Numbered from the stretch's first letter, positions 16,204 through 26,362 are shown. The stretch is DNA of 64,000 bases from CAZCEC01 sp964497615 (GCA_964497615.1 CAZCEC010000014.1:45800-109799); one strand, 5' to 3'. Numbers and translations: made by a program. Notes: generated from the letters alone by a model not told the origin.

Positions 16204-17093
16204 ATGAAGCCCGCTCCTTTCAACTACGCCGCGCCCGACTCCCTCGACGCCGCCCTGGCCCTCAAGGCCGAGCACGGCGACGACGCCAAGTTCCTGGCCG
16301 GCGGCCAGAGCCTGGTCCCGGCGATGAACTTCCGGCTGGTGCAGGCCAGCCTGATCGTGGACATTAACCGCGTTCCCGGCCTGGACTTCGTCGAGCGGGC
16401 CTCCGATGGCGGCCTGCGCCTGGGCGGCCTGGCGCGCCAGCGCCGCGTGGAGCGCAACCCCCTGGTGACCGAACGCGCCCCGCTGCTGGCCGAGGCCATG
16501 CCGCACGTCGCGCATCCACAAATTCGCAATCGCGGCACCCTGGGCGGCAGCCTGGCCCACGCCGACCCCGCCGCGGAACTGCCCGTCATCGTGGTGGCGC
16601 TCCAGGGCCGGCTGCTGGCCCGCTCGGCGCGCGGCGAGCGCTGGCTGTGGGCGGCCGATTTCTTCCAGGGCCTGTTCACCACTGCCCTCGCCCCCGATGA
16701 AATGCTGGTGGAGGTCGCGCTGCCGCCGCTGCCCGCGCACACCGGCACGGCCTTCGAGGAGTTTGCCCGCCGCCGCGGCGACTATGCCATTCTAGGGGTT
16801 GCGGCCGTGCTCACCCTGGACGAGAATGGCGATTGCCAGCAGGCCCGACTGGTGTACTTGAACGCCGGGGAGGGGCCGCGTGAGGCGCCCCAGGCCGCGG
16901 CCCTGCTCGCCGGCCAGCCGCCTTCCGCCGCCGCCTTCACCGCCGCCGCCGAGCACGCCGCCGCCCACGAGATCGAGCCAATGGGCAGCGTCCACGCCAC
17001 GCCGGACTATCAGCGCCACCTGGCGCGCGTGCTCACCCGCCGCGCCCTGACCACGGCCGCGCATCGCGCCCGCCAGGCCGCCGCGAGGCCCGC

Positions 17094-17097
<4 letters not shown>
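16204..17097 (+). CDS. Molybdenum hydroxylase, FAD-binding medium subunit (CoxM/XdhB type)
   Basis: 297 residues, typical for the medium subunit of xanthine dehydrogenase-family enzymes. FAD-binding motifs are AGGQSLVPAMNFRL (from residue 32) and GTLGGSLAHADPAAELP. It passes electrons from the 2Fe-2S subunit to an acceptor. It starts 6 bases after the nitrilase and overlaps the 2Fe-2S gene by ATGA. The matching molybdenum subunit lies 6 kb downstream at 23184, with amidase, FdrA, DUF1116 and cyclase genes in between. Confidence 0.92.
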
Positions 17098-17600
<503 letters not shown>

Positions 17601-17624
17601 GGGAGAGCCGCCATCGCCAGCGCC

Positions 17625-18926
17625 ATGACGATCCCCCAAGACCTGCCCGCCCTCGCGGAGGCGTTGCGCGGCGGCCATCCGCGCCTCGCTGAATACGTGG
17701 ATCAGACCGAGACGCGCTTCGCGGAGGTCGAGCCCTCGCTCCACGCCTTCATGCCCGAGCCGGGGCGCTTCGAGCGTTTGCAGCGCGAGGCCGCCGACCT
17801 GGAGGCACGCTTCCCAGACACCGCTTCGCGCCCGCCGCTGTTCGGGGTGCTGGTGGGCGTCAAGGACATCTTCCACGTGGACGGCCTGCCCACCACTGGC
17901 GGGAGCAAGCTGCCGCCCGAGGAGTTGACCGGGCTAGAAGCGGAGTCCGTGTCGGCTCTCAAGCGGGCCGGCGCCCTCATCCTGGGCAAGACCGTCTCCA
18001 CCGAGTTCGCCTACTTTGGTCCCGGCCCCACCCGCAACCCGCACAGCCCCACCGGCGCGACGCACACGCCCGGCGGCTCGTCCAGCGGTTCGGCGGCGGC
18101 AGTGGCAGCGGGGCTGTGCCCCCTGGCGCTGGGCACCCAGACCATTGGTTCCGTCATCCGCCCCGCGGCGTTCTGCGGGGTGATCGGTTACAAGCCTTCC
18201 TTCGGCCGGGTTTCCACCGGCGGGGTTATCCCGCTTTCGCCGTCGCTGGATCATGTGGGGGTCTTCGCGCCGCCTGGCGCGGGTATCACCTATGTGGCCG
18301 AATTGCTGTGCCACGAGTGGCAAACGGTCAGCCCCCAAGGCCGGCCGGTGTTTGGTGTGCCCGAGGGGCCTTACTTGGCGCAGGCTGGCGAGGAGGCGCG
18401 GGCGCACTTCGGTGCGGTGCTGCGCCAACTGGAAGCGGCTGGCTACTCAGTCCGGCGCGTGCCGGCCATGCCCGACTTCGAGGCCATCCGTGCCCGTCAC
18501 AACCTCATCGTCGCCGCCGAGGCAGCGCAGATCCATTCGGCGTGGTTTGCGAAATACCGCTATCTCTACCACCCCAAAACGGTGGAATTGATCGAGCGGG
18601 GCCAGCAAGTCTCAGACGCCGAACTGACTGGCGCTCTCGCCGGCCGTGAGCAGTTGCGCCGCGAACTGACGGCCCTGATGGACGAGCACGGCCTCGACGC
18701 CTGGCTGGCGCCCTCTGCCCCCGGCCTCGCGCCCGAGGGCCTCGCCAGCACCGGCGACCCCGTGATGAATCTCCCCTGGACGCACAGCGGCCTGCCGGCC
18801 ATCAATCTCCCCACCGGCCGCGCTGCCAATGGCCTGCCCCTGGGGACTCAAGTGATCGGGCGCTGGCACGAAGACGAAGCGCTGCTGGCTTGGTCGGCGG
18901 GGCAGGCGGCGGGCGCGGTAAGGTAG
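17625..18926 (+). CDS. Amidase-signature family amidase
   Basis: 433 residues. The Ser-cisSer-Lys triad is assigned as Lys80 (GVKDIF), Ser152 (GGSSSGS) and Ser176 (GTQTIGSVIRPAAFCG); spacings match characterised amidases. The family hydrolyses amides, ureides and aryl-acylamides; the substrate is not predictable. In this island it may cleave an amide or ureide bond of a ring-opened intermediate. A GatA role is unlikely because no GatB or GatC is nearby and the neighbours are catabolic. No strong ribosome site is seen before ATG 17625. Confidence 0.88.
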   Translation: MTIPQDLPALAEALRGGHPRLAEYVDQTETRFAEVEPSLHAFMPEPGRFERLQREAADLEARFPDTASRPPLFGVLVGVKDIFHVDGLPTTGGSKLPPEELTGLEAESVSALKRAGALILGKTVSTEFAYFGPGPTRNPHSPTGATHTPGGSSSGSAAAVAAGLCPLALGTQTIGSVIRPAAFCGVIGYKPSFGRVSTGGVIPLSPSLDHVGVFAPPGAGITYVAELLCHEWQTVSPQGRPVFGVPEGPYLAQAGEEARAHFGAVLRQLEAAGYSVRRVPAMPDFEAIRARHNLIVAAEAAQIHSAWFAKYRYLYHPKTVELIERGQQVSDAELTGALAGREQLRRELTALMDEHGLDAWLAPSAPGLAPEGLASTGDPVMNLPWTHSGLPAINLPTGRAANGLPLGTQVIGRWHEDEALLAWSAGQAAGAVR

Positions 18927-18935
18927 GATGCTAAG

Positions 18936-19400
18936 ATGCAGTTGAGCGGCGAAGTGCTCATCCTGGCGCCTCGGCAGCGAGTGTGGGATTACCTGACCGA
19001 TCCCCAGCAGGTGGGCCAGTGCGCGCCGGGCGTCACCGCGGTCGAGGTCTTTGACGAGGGCCGGAAGTTTCGCGCCACCGTCGGCATCGGTTTCGGCACG
19101 ATCATGGCGCGCTTCATTGGCGAGGCCGAGTGGTTGGCGCGCGAAGCGCCCACGCTGGCCCGCCTGCGCGCCCACGGCACGGCCCCCGGCGGCAGCGCGG
19201 CCGATGTCACCGGCGAAATGCGGCTGAGCGATGGACCCGAGGGGGCCACGCTCCTCGCCTGGACCGCCGAGGTGACGGTCCTCGGCCAGTTGGCCAGCGT
19301 CGCCTCGCGCCTGATGCGGCCGGTCAGCCAGAAGCTGGTGGCGCAGTTCTACGCTTGCACCAAGAACAGGATCGAGGCTGGGCCCGGACCAACGTCATGA
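18936..19400 (+). CDS. coxG: CoxG-like SRPBCC protein
   Basis: 154 residues. The sequence MQLSGEVLILAPRQRVWDYLTDPQQVGQCAPGV is the family start of CoxG (carbon monoxide dehydrogenase subunit G), a START-like fold found with molybdenum hydroxylases. CoxG anchors the hydroxylase to the membrane in one studied case. The full-length family has about 200 residues with a C-terminal hydrophobic anchor; this copy ends before that tail, so it may be soluble. Its last bases overlap the FdrA start (ATGA). Confidence 0.85.
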   Translation: MQLSGEVLILAPRQRVWDYLTDPQQVGQCAPGVTAVEVFDEGRKFRATVGIGFGTIMARFIGEAEWLAREAPTLARLRAHGTAPGGSAADVTGEMRLSDGPEGATLLAWTAEVTVLGQLASVASRLMRPVSQKLVAQFYACTKNRIEAGPGPTS

Positions 19401-21100
19401 TCGCCACCGTTAGCGAGATTCGCCCCGGCGCCTATTACGACTCGGCTGTGCTGATGCAGCTTCAGCGCTCGCTGCTGTACCTGCCGGGCGTCCTCGATGC
19501 CGGGGTGGTGATGGCGACGCCCGCCAACTGCGAATTGCTTGATCAGAGCGGCCTGATCACGGGTGATGTCCAACGCGCGGGCCCCAACGACCTGCTGCTG
19601 GTGGTCAAGGCCGAAACCGAGGCCGCCGCGCAGGCCGCCCTGGCCGAGGTGGACTCTCTGCTGGCCCGCCGCTCCGCGCCCGCCAGCGAGACCTTCCGGC
19701 CCAAGACCCTCGCCACCGCCGTCCGCCAACTGCCCGAGGCGGCCTGGGTGCTCGTCTCGGTGCCGGGGCGCTACGCGGCGGGCGTGGCCCGCGAGGCGCT
19801 CGATCTCGGCCGCCACGTCTTTCTCTATAGCGACAACGTTTCTCTGGACGACGAAGTTGCCCTTAAGCAGACCGCCCTCGAAAAGGGCCTGCTCGTCATG
19901 GGGCCGGATTGCGGCACCGCCATCGTCGGCGGGGTGGGGCTGGGCTTTGCCAATCGGGTGCGCGCGGGCGGCATCGGGCTAGTGGGCGCCTCCGGCACTG
20001 GCTTGCAGGCCGTCACCAGCCACATCCATGCCCTGGGCGGCGGCATCTCGCATGCCTTGGGCACCGGCGGGCGCGACCTGAAGACCGCAGTGGGCGCCAT
20101 CACCGCGCGCCAGTCCCTCGACTTGCTGGCGCGCGACCCAGCGACCCGCGTGATCGTCATCGTCTCCAAGCCGCCCGCGCCCGAGGCGGCTACGCGCCTG
20201 CTGGCCGCCGCTCAGGCCACCGGCAAGCCCGTCGTGGTTGATTTCATCGGGTTGCCCCCGCCCGGCCGCAGCATCGGCAACATCTTTTTCGCCAGCACCC
20301 TGGCGGAGGCCGCCGAGCAGGCGGTGGGCCTGCTGAGATTGGGGACTGGAACCTTGAAGATGGAGCCGGGACCTCAACCTTCAGCCCCCACTCCCCCTGC
20401 TCGATTTCTGCGCGGTCTGTTCTCTGGCGGCACCCTGGCCTACGAGGCCGTGCTGGCGCTCCAGGCCGTGCTGGCCCCGCTCTATAGCAATACGCCGCTT
20501 ACGGAGAACCAGCGCCTGCCCGACCCCTTGCGCAGCCAGGCCCACACCATCCTCGACCTTGGCGAGGACGTCTTCACCGTCGGCCGGCTGCACCCCATGA
20601 TGGACAACGACCTGCGCCTGCGCCGCCTCCGCCAGGAGGCAGCCGACCCGGACGTGGGCCTGATCCTGCTCGATGTCGTCCTGGGCGAGGGCGCGCACCC
20701 CGACCCGGCCTCCGAGTTGGCGCCCGCCATCGCGGCAGTCCGCGCGCAGCGCGCCGATCTCCAGGTCGTTGCGCTGGTCGTTGGCACCGACGAAGACCCG
20801 CAGGGGTTGGCGGCCCAATCCGAGCGCCTCGCCGAGGCGGGCGCCCTCGTCTGCCACACCACCGCCGAGGCCGTGGAGCACGTGGCCCGCCAGTTGGCGC
20901 AGCCCCCGGCCGCCCTGCCTGTGCCGGTGCCGCTTGAAAAGCTGGCCCCCCAACCGTTCGCCGCCATCAACGTCGGGCTGGAGTCCTTCTACGAGAGCCT
21001 CACCGGCCAGGAAGTTGCCGCCGTGCACGTCGAGTGGAGGCCGCCCGCCGCCGGCAACGAGCGCCTGATGGAGATTCTCGCCAAGATGAAGAAAAAGTAG
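19397..21100 (+). CDS. fdrA: FdrA-family subunit of a carbamoyltransferase-type complex
   Basis: 567 residues, close to E. coli FdrA (about 555). It has succinyl-CoA ligase-like Rossmann and flavodoxin-like domains. Marks include MGPDCGTAI, the loop GASGTG (197-202) and HPMMDNDLRLRRL. In E. coli, FdrA with YlbE and YlbF was shown to make oxamate carbamoyltransferase (AllFGH), which splits oxalurate with phosphate to oxamate and carbamoyl phosphate. A Pro-rich linker around 315-335 joins the halves. The start overlaps CoxG by four bases. With DUF1116 next door and DUF2877 at 26400, the full set is present. Substrate here is unknown and could be another N-carbamoyl compound. Confidence 0.88.
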   Translation: MIATVSEIRPGAYYDSAVLMQLQRSLLYLPGVLDAGVVMATPANCELLDQSGLITGDVQRAGPNDLLLVVKAETEAAAQAALAEVDSLLARRSAPASETFRPKTLATAVRQLPEAAWVLVSVPGRYAAGVAREALDLGRHVFLYSDNVSLDDEVALKQTALEKGLLVMGPDCGTAIVGGVGLGFANRVRAGGIGLVGASGTGLQAVTSHIHALGGGISHALGTGGRDLKTAVGAITARQSLDLLARDPATRVIVIVSKPPAPEAATRLLAAAQATGKPVVVDFIGLPPPGRSIGNIFFASTLAEAAEQAVGLLRLGTGTLKMEPGPQPSAPTPPARFLRGLFSGGTLAYEAVLALQAVLAPLYSNTPLTENQRLPDPLRSQAHTILDLGEDVFTVGRLHPMMDNDLRLRRLRQEAADPDVGLILLDVVLGEGAHPDPASELAPAIAAVRAQRADLQVVALVVGTDEDPQGLAAQSERLAEAGALVCHTTAEAVEHVARQLAQPPAALPVPVPLEKLAPQPFAAINVGLESFYESLTGQEVAAVHVEWRPPAAGNERLMEILAKMKKK

Positions 21101-21108
21101 AAACCGTC

Positions 21109-22353
21109 ATGGACATTGATCTCGCCAATCAGCAAGCTGTTGATCGGATGATGTCGGCCCGGCCCATGCTCAAACGTCTTGTGCCGGCGCGGGATGTTAT
21201 CCCCGGCATGCGGCCCAACCTGCTCCTCCACGCCGGCCCGCCCATCGAGTGGGCGCGCATGTCCGGCCCCCTGCGCGGCGCCGTGATCGGCGCGCTGCTC
21301 TACGAGGGGCTGGCCCAGGATGAAAGCGAAGCCTCCGCGCTGGCGGCCGGCGGCGCCATTGACTTTGCGCCCTGCCACGAACACGCCACCGTCGGGCCAA
21401 TGGCAGGCGTCACCTCGGCTTCGATGCTGGTTTATGAAGTCGAAAACGTCACCCACGGCAACCGGGCCTACTCCAACCTCAACGAAGGCTATGGCAAGGT
21501 CCTGCGCTACGGCGCCTACAGTCCCGAGGTGCTCGGCCGTCTGCGTTGGATGAACACCGTCATGGGGCCGCTGCTGGCTGAGGCGATCGCCCTCAGCCCC
21601 GACGGCCTGGATGTGCGCGCCCTGCTGGCCGAGGCCCTGCACATGGGCGACGAGGGCCATAACCGCAATAAGGCCGGCTCGCTCCTGTTCCTCAAGTGGC
21701 TGGCCCCGCTGGTGGCCGCCGCCGCGGGCGACAAGGCCCTGGCCGGCGAAGTGCTGAAGTTCATCGGCGACAACGCCCTCAGTGTGCTCAACCCCGTCAT
21801 GGCCGCCTGTAAGGCCATGACCGACGCGGCGCACGGCGTGGAGGGCAGCACCGTTGTCAGCGTCATGGCCCGCAACGGCACCGACTTCGGCCTGCGCGTC
21901 AGCGGGCTGGGCGAACAGTGGTTCACCGCCCCCTGCGAGACGCCCCAGGGGCTGTGGTTCCCCGGTTTCTCCGCCGCCGATGCCAACCCCGATATCGGCG
22001 ACAGCACCATCACCGAGACGGCCGGCATCGGCGGCTTTGCCATGGCCACGGCCCCGGCCATCGTCACCTTCGTGGGCAGCACCCCGCGCGACGCCCTCAA
22101 CGCCACCCTGGAGATGTACGAGATCACCGTCGCCGAACACAAGACCTTCACCGTCCCAGCCCTGGAGTTTCGCGGCACGCCGGTGGGCATCGACATCCGC
22201 AAAGTCATCGAGACCGGCATCACCCCGCGCATCAACACCGGCATCGCCCACCGCGAGGCTGGCGTGGGGCAGGTGGGCGCGGGCCTGGTGCGCCCGCCCC
22301 TCGCCATCTTCGAGGCCGCCCTGCTGGCGTACGCGGAGCGCTATGGTCTCTAG
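21109..22353 (+). CDS. ylbE: DUF1116 (YlbE/AllG-like) carbamoyltransferase subunit
   Basis: 414 residues, matching the YlbE family length. It starts LANQQAVDRMMSARPMLKRLVPARDVIPGM. Conserved-looking stretches include FAPCHEHATVGPMAG, GDEGHNRNKAGS and TPRINTGIAHREAGVGQVGAG. E. coli YlbE is one of the three oxamate carbamoyltransferase subunits. The gene follows FdrA by 8 bases. The start at ATG 21109 is used because upstream in-frame codons lie inside fdrA and encode unrelated residues. Confidence 0.88.
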   Translation: MDIDLANQQAVDRMMSARPMLKRLVPARDVIPGMRPNLLLHAGPPIEWARMSGPLRGAVIGALLYEGLAQDESEASALAAGGAIDFAPCHEHATVGPMAGVTSASMLVYEVENVTHGNRAYSNLNEGYGKVLRYGAYSPEVLGRLRWMNTVMGPLLAEAIALSPDGLDVRALLAEALHMGDEGHNRNKAGSLLFLKWLAPLVAAAAGDKALAGEVLKFIGDNALSVLNPVMAACKAMTDAAHGVEGSTVVSVMARNGTDFGLRVSGLGEQWFTAPCETPQGLWFPGFSAADANPDIGDSTITETAGIGGFAMATAPAIVTFVGSTPRDALNATLEMYEITVAEHKTFTVPALEFRGTPVGIDIRKVIETGITPRINTGIAHREAGVGQVGAGLVRPPLAIFEAALLAYAERYGL

Positions 22354-22397
22354 CTCTGAGTTGGCGCTGGCAGCGGCCGCTCACTGAAAGGATGCTC

Positions 22398-23180
22398 ATG
22401 AAAATCTACGATCTCTCCCAACCCCTCAATGCCGACTGCTCCTTTTGGCCCTTCTATCCGCCGTTTGAGGTCAAGTACATCAAGCGCAAGTCGGAGCATG
22501 GGGTCAATGCCCAGTACATCATGACCTCCAACCACATGGGCACCCACCTCGACGCGCCGCGCCATTTCGTCACCACGGGCAAGACGATTGACCAACTGCC
22601 CATCGAGTGGCTTTACGGCCCCGGCGTCATCGTGGACCTGAGCGACGTGCTGGATGACCTCGACCTCTTCACGCCGGAGATGCTGGAAGAGCGCGCCGAC
22701 ATTCGCGAGGGCGACATCCTTTTCATCCACACCGGCTGGCACAAGTACTCCTTCCTCAGCCCCGACGGCGACGAAGAGCGCTATATCCAGCGCCATCCCG
22801 GCCCACACCACAGCATCTGCGACTGGCTCCTCAAGAAGAAGATCCACGTCTGGGGCGTGGACATGATCTCCACCGATCACCCGATGAACTTGCCCATCGG
22901 CCGCTTCTTGGGGCGCGGCGGCCTGGAGCACTGGCAGAAGGTGCGCGCCCGCGTGGTGGCCAAGTTCGGCGCGGACAAGATTGAGTCACTGTTCCCGGAC
23001 GCGGCTTACCAGCTCACCCACAATGCCCTCTTCCCCCACGACTGCGTCCACGTGGAGAACCTGGGCGGCGACATCGGCCTCAAGGAACTGCACAATCGCC
23101 GCATTACTCTCGGCGCCTTCCCGTGGAAGTTCCAGGGCGGCGAAGCCGCCTTCTGCCGCGCTGTCGCCTGGGCGGAGTAA
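22398..23180 (+). CDS. Metal-dependent cyclase/kynurenine formamidase-like hydrolase
   Basis: 260 residues. The motif HxGTHxDxPxH is complete: His46, His50, Asp52 and His56 in HMGTHLDAPRHF, which binds zinc or manganese in kynurenine formamidase, isatin hydrolase and related cyclases. These enzymes hydrolyse amide or lactam bonds. Within the island it could open a ring or cut an N-acyl bond. AAGGA at 22387-22391 favours ATG 22398 over the ATG six bases earlier. The molybdenum subunit begins 3 bases after its stop. Confidence 0.88.
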   Translation: MKIYDLSQPLNADCSFWPFYPPFEVKYIKRKSEHGVNAQYIMTSNHMGTHLDAPRHFVTTGKTIDQLPIEWLYGPGVIVDLSDVLDDLDLFTPEMLEERADIREGDILFIHTGWHKYSFLSPDGDEERYIQRHPGPHHSICDWLLKKKIHVWGVDMISTDHPMNLPIGRFLGRGGLEHWQKVRARVVAKFGADKIESLFPDAAYQLTHNALFPHDCVHVENLGGDIGLKELHNRRITLGAFPWKFQGGEAAFCRAVAWAE

Positions 23181-23183
23181 GGC

Positions 23184-25523
23184 ATGGAAACCCGCTACCT
23201 CGGCCAGCCCATCACCCGCAACGAGGACCCGCGCCTGCTGACCGGCCGCGCCTTGTTCGTGGACGACGTGGACCTGCCGGGGATGCTGCACGCCGCCTTC
23301 CTGCGCAGCCCCTACGCCCACGCCCGCCTGCTCAGCGTGGATGTGAGCGCGGCGCGCGCGCGCTCCGGCGTCGTGGCCGCCTACACCGCGCCCGACTTGG
23401 GCGACTACTGGAAGCCCGGCCCGCTCCTGGTGCCGCCGCCGCCCGTGGACGGCATCATCTTCAATCAGCGCACCCAGGTGCCCCTGGCCCGCCCCGGCGA
23501 CAAGGTGCGGTATGTCGGCGAGCCGGTCGCCGTTGTCATTGCCGATAGCCGCTACCTGGCCGAGGACGCTCTGGCCGACATCATGGTTGAGTACGAGCCC
23601 CTCCCGCCGGTGGTTGGCCTGGAGCAGGCGGCCGCCGCCGATGGCCCGTGCGTCCACGACGATCTGGACTCTAACCTGGCCGCGCACGTCGTCCAGCGCA
23701 AGGGCAGCTACGACTCAATCCGCGCCAACGCCCATCTCGTCCTCAACCGCCGCCTCCACTACGATCACGGTGCGGCGGCGGCCATGGAGAACCGCGGCAT
23801 CGTGGCGCAATGGGACGCGCGCGCTGGCCGGCTCATGGTGTGGGACACCACCCAGGCCCCCATCCCCATCCGCAACGGGCTGGCGGGGATGCTAGGCCTC
23901 TCGGAAAACCAGGTGCGGGTGGTGGCGCCGTTCATCGGCGGCGGCTTTGGCCCCAAGATCATGATGTTTTACCAGGAGGAAGTGATCGTCCCCTGGGCCG
24001 CCATGCAGCTCAACCGTCCGGTCAAGTGGATCGAGGACCGCGCCGAGAACTTTGTCGCCACCACGCAGGAGCGCAGCCAGATCCACGACGTTGAGATCGC
24101 CTTCGACGCCGAGGGGCATGTGCTCGGTGTGCACGATGTCTTTCTGCACGACGCCGGGGCGTATGCGCCTTATGGCCTGACGGTGCCCCTCAACAGCCAG
24201 TGCACCCTGCTCGGCCCCTATCACATCCCCCACTACTACTCGGAGTTCAAGGCACTCTTCACCAACAAGCCCATCGTCACGCCCTATCGCGGCGCGGGCC
24301 GGCAGCACGGCGTCTTCGTCATCGAGCGGATGTTGGATATCGCCGCCCGCGAGCTGGGCCTGAGCCTGATCGAGATTCGACGCCGCAACTTCATCCCGCC
24401 CGACGCCTTTCCCTACAACAACGAGGTTATCTACCAGGACTTCACCCACCTGACCTACGACAGCGGCAACTACCAGCCCATCCTGGACAAGGCGCTGGAG
24501 CTGATCGGCTATGAGCAGTTCGTGGCCGAGGAGCAGCCGCGCCTGCGCGCCGAAGGCAAGCAGGTGGGCATCGGCGTGGTGGCCTATGTGGAAGGCACCG
24601 GCATCGGCCCCTATGAAGGCGCGCGCGTCAAGGTGCAGACCAGCGGCAAGGTGACGTTGGTCAGCGGCATTGGCACACAAGGCCAGGGGCACTACACCAG
24701 CTATGCGCAGTTGGTGGCCGATCAATTGGGGGTCAGCGTCCGCGACGTGGAAGTGGTCACTGGCGACACCGATCAGTTCTACTGGGGCTCGGGCACGTTC
24801 GCCAGCCGTGGCGCGGTGGTGGCCGGCAACGCCGTCAACGAGGCCGCTAAGGACGTGCGTAAACGCGCCCTCAAGCTCGCCGCTGAGCATTTCGAGGCCG
24901 CCGAGGACGACCTGGAGTTGGTGGACGGCGAGGTGCGCGTGAAGGGCGTGCCCGGCCGCAGTATCAAGCTGGGCGACCTGGCGGCCCAGGCCAACCCCCT
25001 GCGCGGCGCCGTCAAGCCCGGCAGCATTCCCGGCCTAGAAGCCACCAACTACTTTGGCCCGGCCATGGGCGCCACCGCCAGCGGCGTGCACGCCATGATC
25101 ATCGAAGTGGACCCGGAGACCTACGCGGTCGAGATCAAGAAGTATGTCGTCGTCCACGACTGCGGCACGGTGCTCAACCCCCTCATCCTGGAGGGGCAGG
25201 TGCAGGGCGGCGTGGCGCAGGGCATCGGTAATGCGTTCTACGAGCAATTGGTCTTCGATGAGAACGGCCAACTCCTAACCGGCACCTTTATGGACTACCT
25301 GCTGCCGACCTCGCTGGACGTGCCAGCCGTCATCGCCGGCCACACCGTCACGCCCTCGCCCCTCAACCCGCTCGGCACCAAGGGCGCGGGCGAGGCCGGC
25401 GCGATCCCGGTCGGCCCGCTGTTCGCGCAGGCCATCGAGAACGCCCTGCAACTGCCGGGCCTGGAAATCCTGGAGATACCCCTCAGCCCCAGCCGCCTGT
25501 GGGAGCTCACGCGCTCATCGTAG
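23184..25523 (+). CDS. Molybdenum hydroxylase, large Mo-binding subunit (form II, not CO dehydrogenase)
   Basis: 779 residues, the normal large-subunit size. It has the aldehyde/xanthine oxidase small domain first (LGQPITRNEDPRLLTG) and then the molybdopterin domains (IGGGFGPK, GIGTQGQGHYTSYAQ). The active-site loop reads PYRGAGR (Tyr368-Arg373), the form II type, and lacks the Cys of the AYxCSFR loop that marks real CO dehydrogenase. The base is Glu737 in GTKGAGEAGA. It should hydroxylate a ring carbon or oxidise an aldehyde. It joins the FAD and 2Fe-2S subunits at 16204 and 17094. The 3' end overlaps the NmrA-like gene by 25 bases. Confidence 0.93.
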   Translation: METRYLGQPITRNEDPRLLTGRALFVDDVDLPGMLHAAFLRSPYAHARLLSVDVSAARARSGVVAAYTAPDLGDYWKPGPLLVPPPPVDGIIFNQRTQVPLARPGDKVRYVGEPVAVVIADSRYLAEDALADIMVEYEPLPPVVGLEQAAAADGPCVHDDLDSNLAAHVVQRKGSYDSIRANAHLVLNRRLHYDHGAAAAMENRGIVAQWDARAGRLMVWDTTQAPIPIRNGLAGMLGLSENQVRVVAPFIGGGFGPKIMMFYQEEVIVPWAAMQLNRPVKWIEDRAENFVATTQERSQIHDVEIAFDAEGHVLGVHDVFLHDAGAYAPYGLTVPLNSQCTLLGPYHIPHYYSEFKALFTNKPIVTPYRGAGRQHGVFVIERMLDIAARELGLSLIEIRRRNFIPPDAFPYNNEVIYQDFTHLTYDSGNYQPILDKALELIGYEQFVAEEQPRLRAEGKQVGIGVVAYVEGTGIGPYEGARVKVQTSGKVTLVSGIGTQGQGHYTSYAQLVADQLGVSVRDVEVVTGDTDQFYWGSGTFASRGAVVAGNAVNEAAKDVRKRALKLAAEHFEAAEDDLELVDGEVRVKGVPGRSIKLGDLAAQANPLRGAVKPGSIPGLEATNYFGPAMGATASGVHAMIIEVDPETYAVEIKKYVVVHDCGTVLNPLILEGQVQGGVAQGIGNAFYEQLVFDENGQLLTGTFMDYLLPTSLDVPAVIAGHTVTPSPLNPLGTKGAGEAGAIPVGPLFAQAIENALQLPGLEILEIPLSPSRLWELTRSS

Positions 25524-26362
25524 TCACCGGCGCCTCCGGCAAAACCGGCCACGCCCTCGTCGGCGCCCTCGCCGCGCGTGCTGCTTCTGTGCGCGCCTTC
25601 GTGCGCCGCCCCGAGGACGCCCCCGTGCTGGCCGCCCGCGGCGCGCAGTCCATCGTCTCCGGCGATCTGCGCGACCCGGCCGACCTGGCACGTGCTTTCT
25701 TGGGCGCGGAGGCCGTCTATCACATCTGCCCCAACGTTCACCCGGACGAGTTCGCCATCGGGCAGGGCGTCATCGCCGCCGCCCGCGCCGCCGGGGTGGG
25801 GCGCATCGTCTATCACTCGGTGCTCCACCCGCAAACCGAGGCCATGCCCCATCACTGGCAAAAGCTGCGCGTCGAAGCCGCTCTCTTTGAGTCTGGGCTG
25901 GACTACGCCATCTTTCAGCCCGCGCCGTATATGGAGAATACCTTGCCCGCCGCCGTGCGTGATGGCGTCTTCACCGTGCCCTACCCGTTGGAGACGCGCC
26001 TCAGCCTCGTCGCCCTGGTGGACATAGCCGAGGCCGCCGCCCGCGTCCTGAGCGAGCCGGGCCACAGCCACGCCACCTATGAACTGGTTGGCACACTGCC
26101 CCTTTCGCAGACTGAGGTCGCGGCCCAGGCCAGCGACGCGCTGGGGCGCGGGGTGCGCGCCGCCGAGGAACCCGTCGCGGCCTGGGAGGCCCGCGCTCTC
26201 GCCGCCGGCCTGGGCGAGTATCAGCGCGCCACCCTCAAGGCCATGTTCGCCTACTACGCGGCCTATGGGTTGGAGGGCAATCCGAATGTTCTCACCTGGC
26301 TCCTGGGCCGCCCACCCACTACCATTGTGGATTTCGTGCGCCGCCACGCTATCAATTGGTAG
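25499..26362 (+). CDS. NmrA/SDR-like NAD(P)-binding protein
   Basis: 287 residues with a Rossmann start VVTGASGKTGHALVGAL, typical of NmrA and atypical SDR proteins (redox sensors or reductases). No YxxxK active site is clear. The GTG start at 25499 lies inside the molybdenum subunit gene; a start further in would lose the first beta strand. The stop TAG (26360-26362) is supplied by a GTAGAGACGG palindrome, so the last residues may differ from the ancestral end. Role in the pathway is unknown. Confidence 0.8.
   Translation: MGAHALIVVTGASGKTGHALVGALAARAASVRAFVRRPEDAPVLAARGAQSIVSGDLRDPADLARAFLGAEAVYHICPNVHPDEFAIGQGVIAAARAAGVGRIVYHSVLHPQTEAMPHHWQKLRVEAALFESGLDYAIFQPAPYMENTLPAAVRDGVFTVPYPLETRLSLVALVDIAEAAARVLSEPGHSHATYELVGTLPLSQTEVAAQASDALGRGVRAAEEPVAAWEARALAAGLGEYQRATLKAMFAYYAAYGLEGNPNVLTWLLGRPPTTIVDFVRRHAINW

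Noticed and set aside
17625..18926. GatA subunit of Asp/Glu-tRNA amidotransferase
   Set aside because: No GatB or GatC nearby; the neighbours are catabolic and the sequence is of the general amidase type.
19397..21100. Calling FdrA an acyl-CoA synthetase or fumarate reductase factor
   Set aside because: The fold resembles succinyl-CoA ligase, but the neighbours DUF1116 and DUF2877 fit the carbamoyltransferase complex reported for E. coli.
21918..23180. Extending the cyclase gene upstream to 21918
   Set aside because: The extra residues overlap DUF1116 in another frame and look like junk; the cyclase fold begins at 22398 with a ribosome site.
23184..25523. Calling the Mo subunit a carbon monoxide dehydrogenase (CoxL)
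   Set aside because: The loop is PYRGAGR, not AYxCSFR, so the CO-specific Cys is missing.
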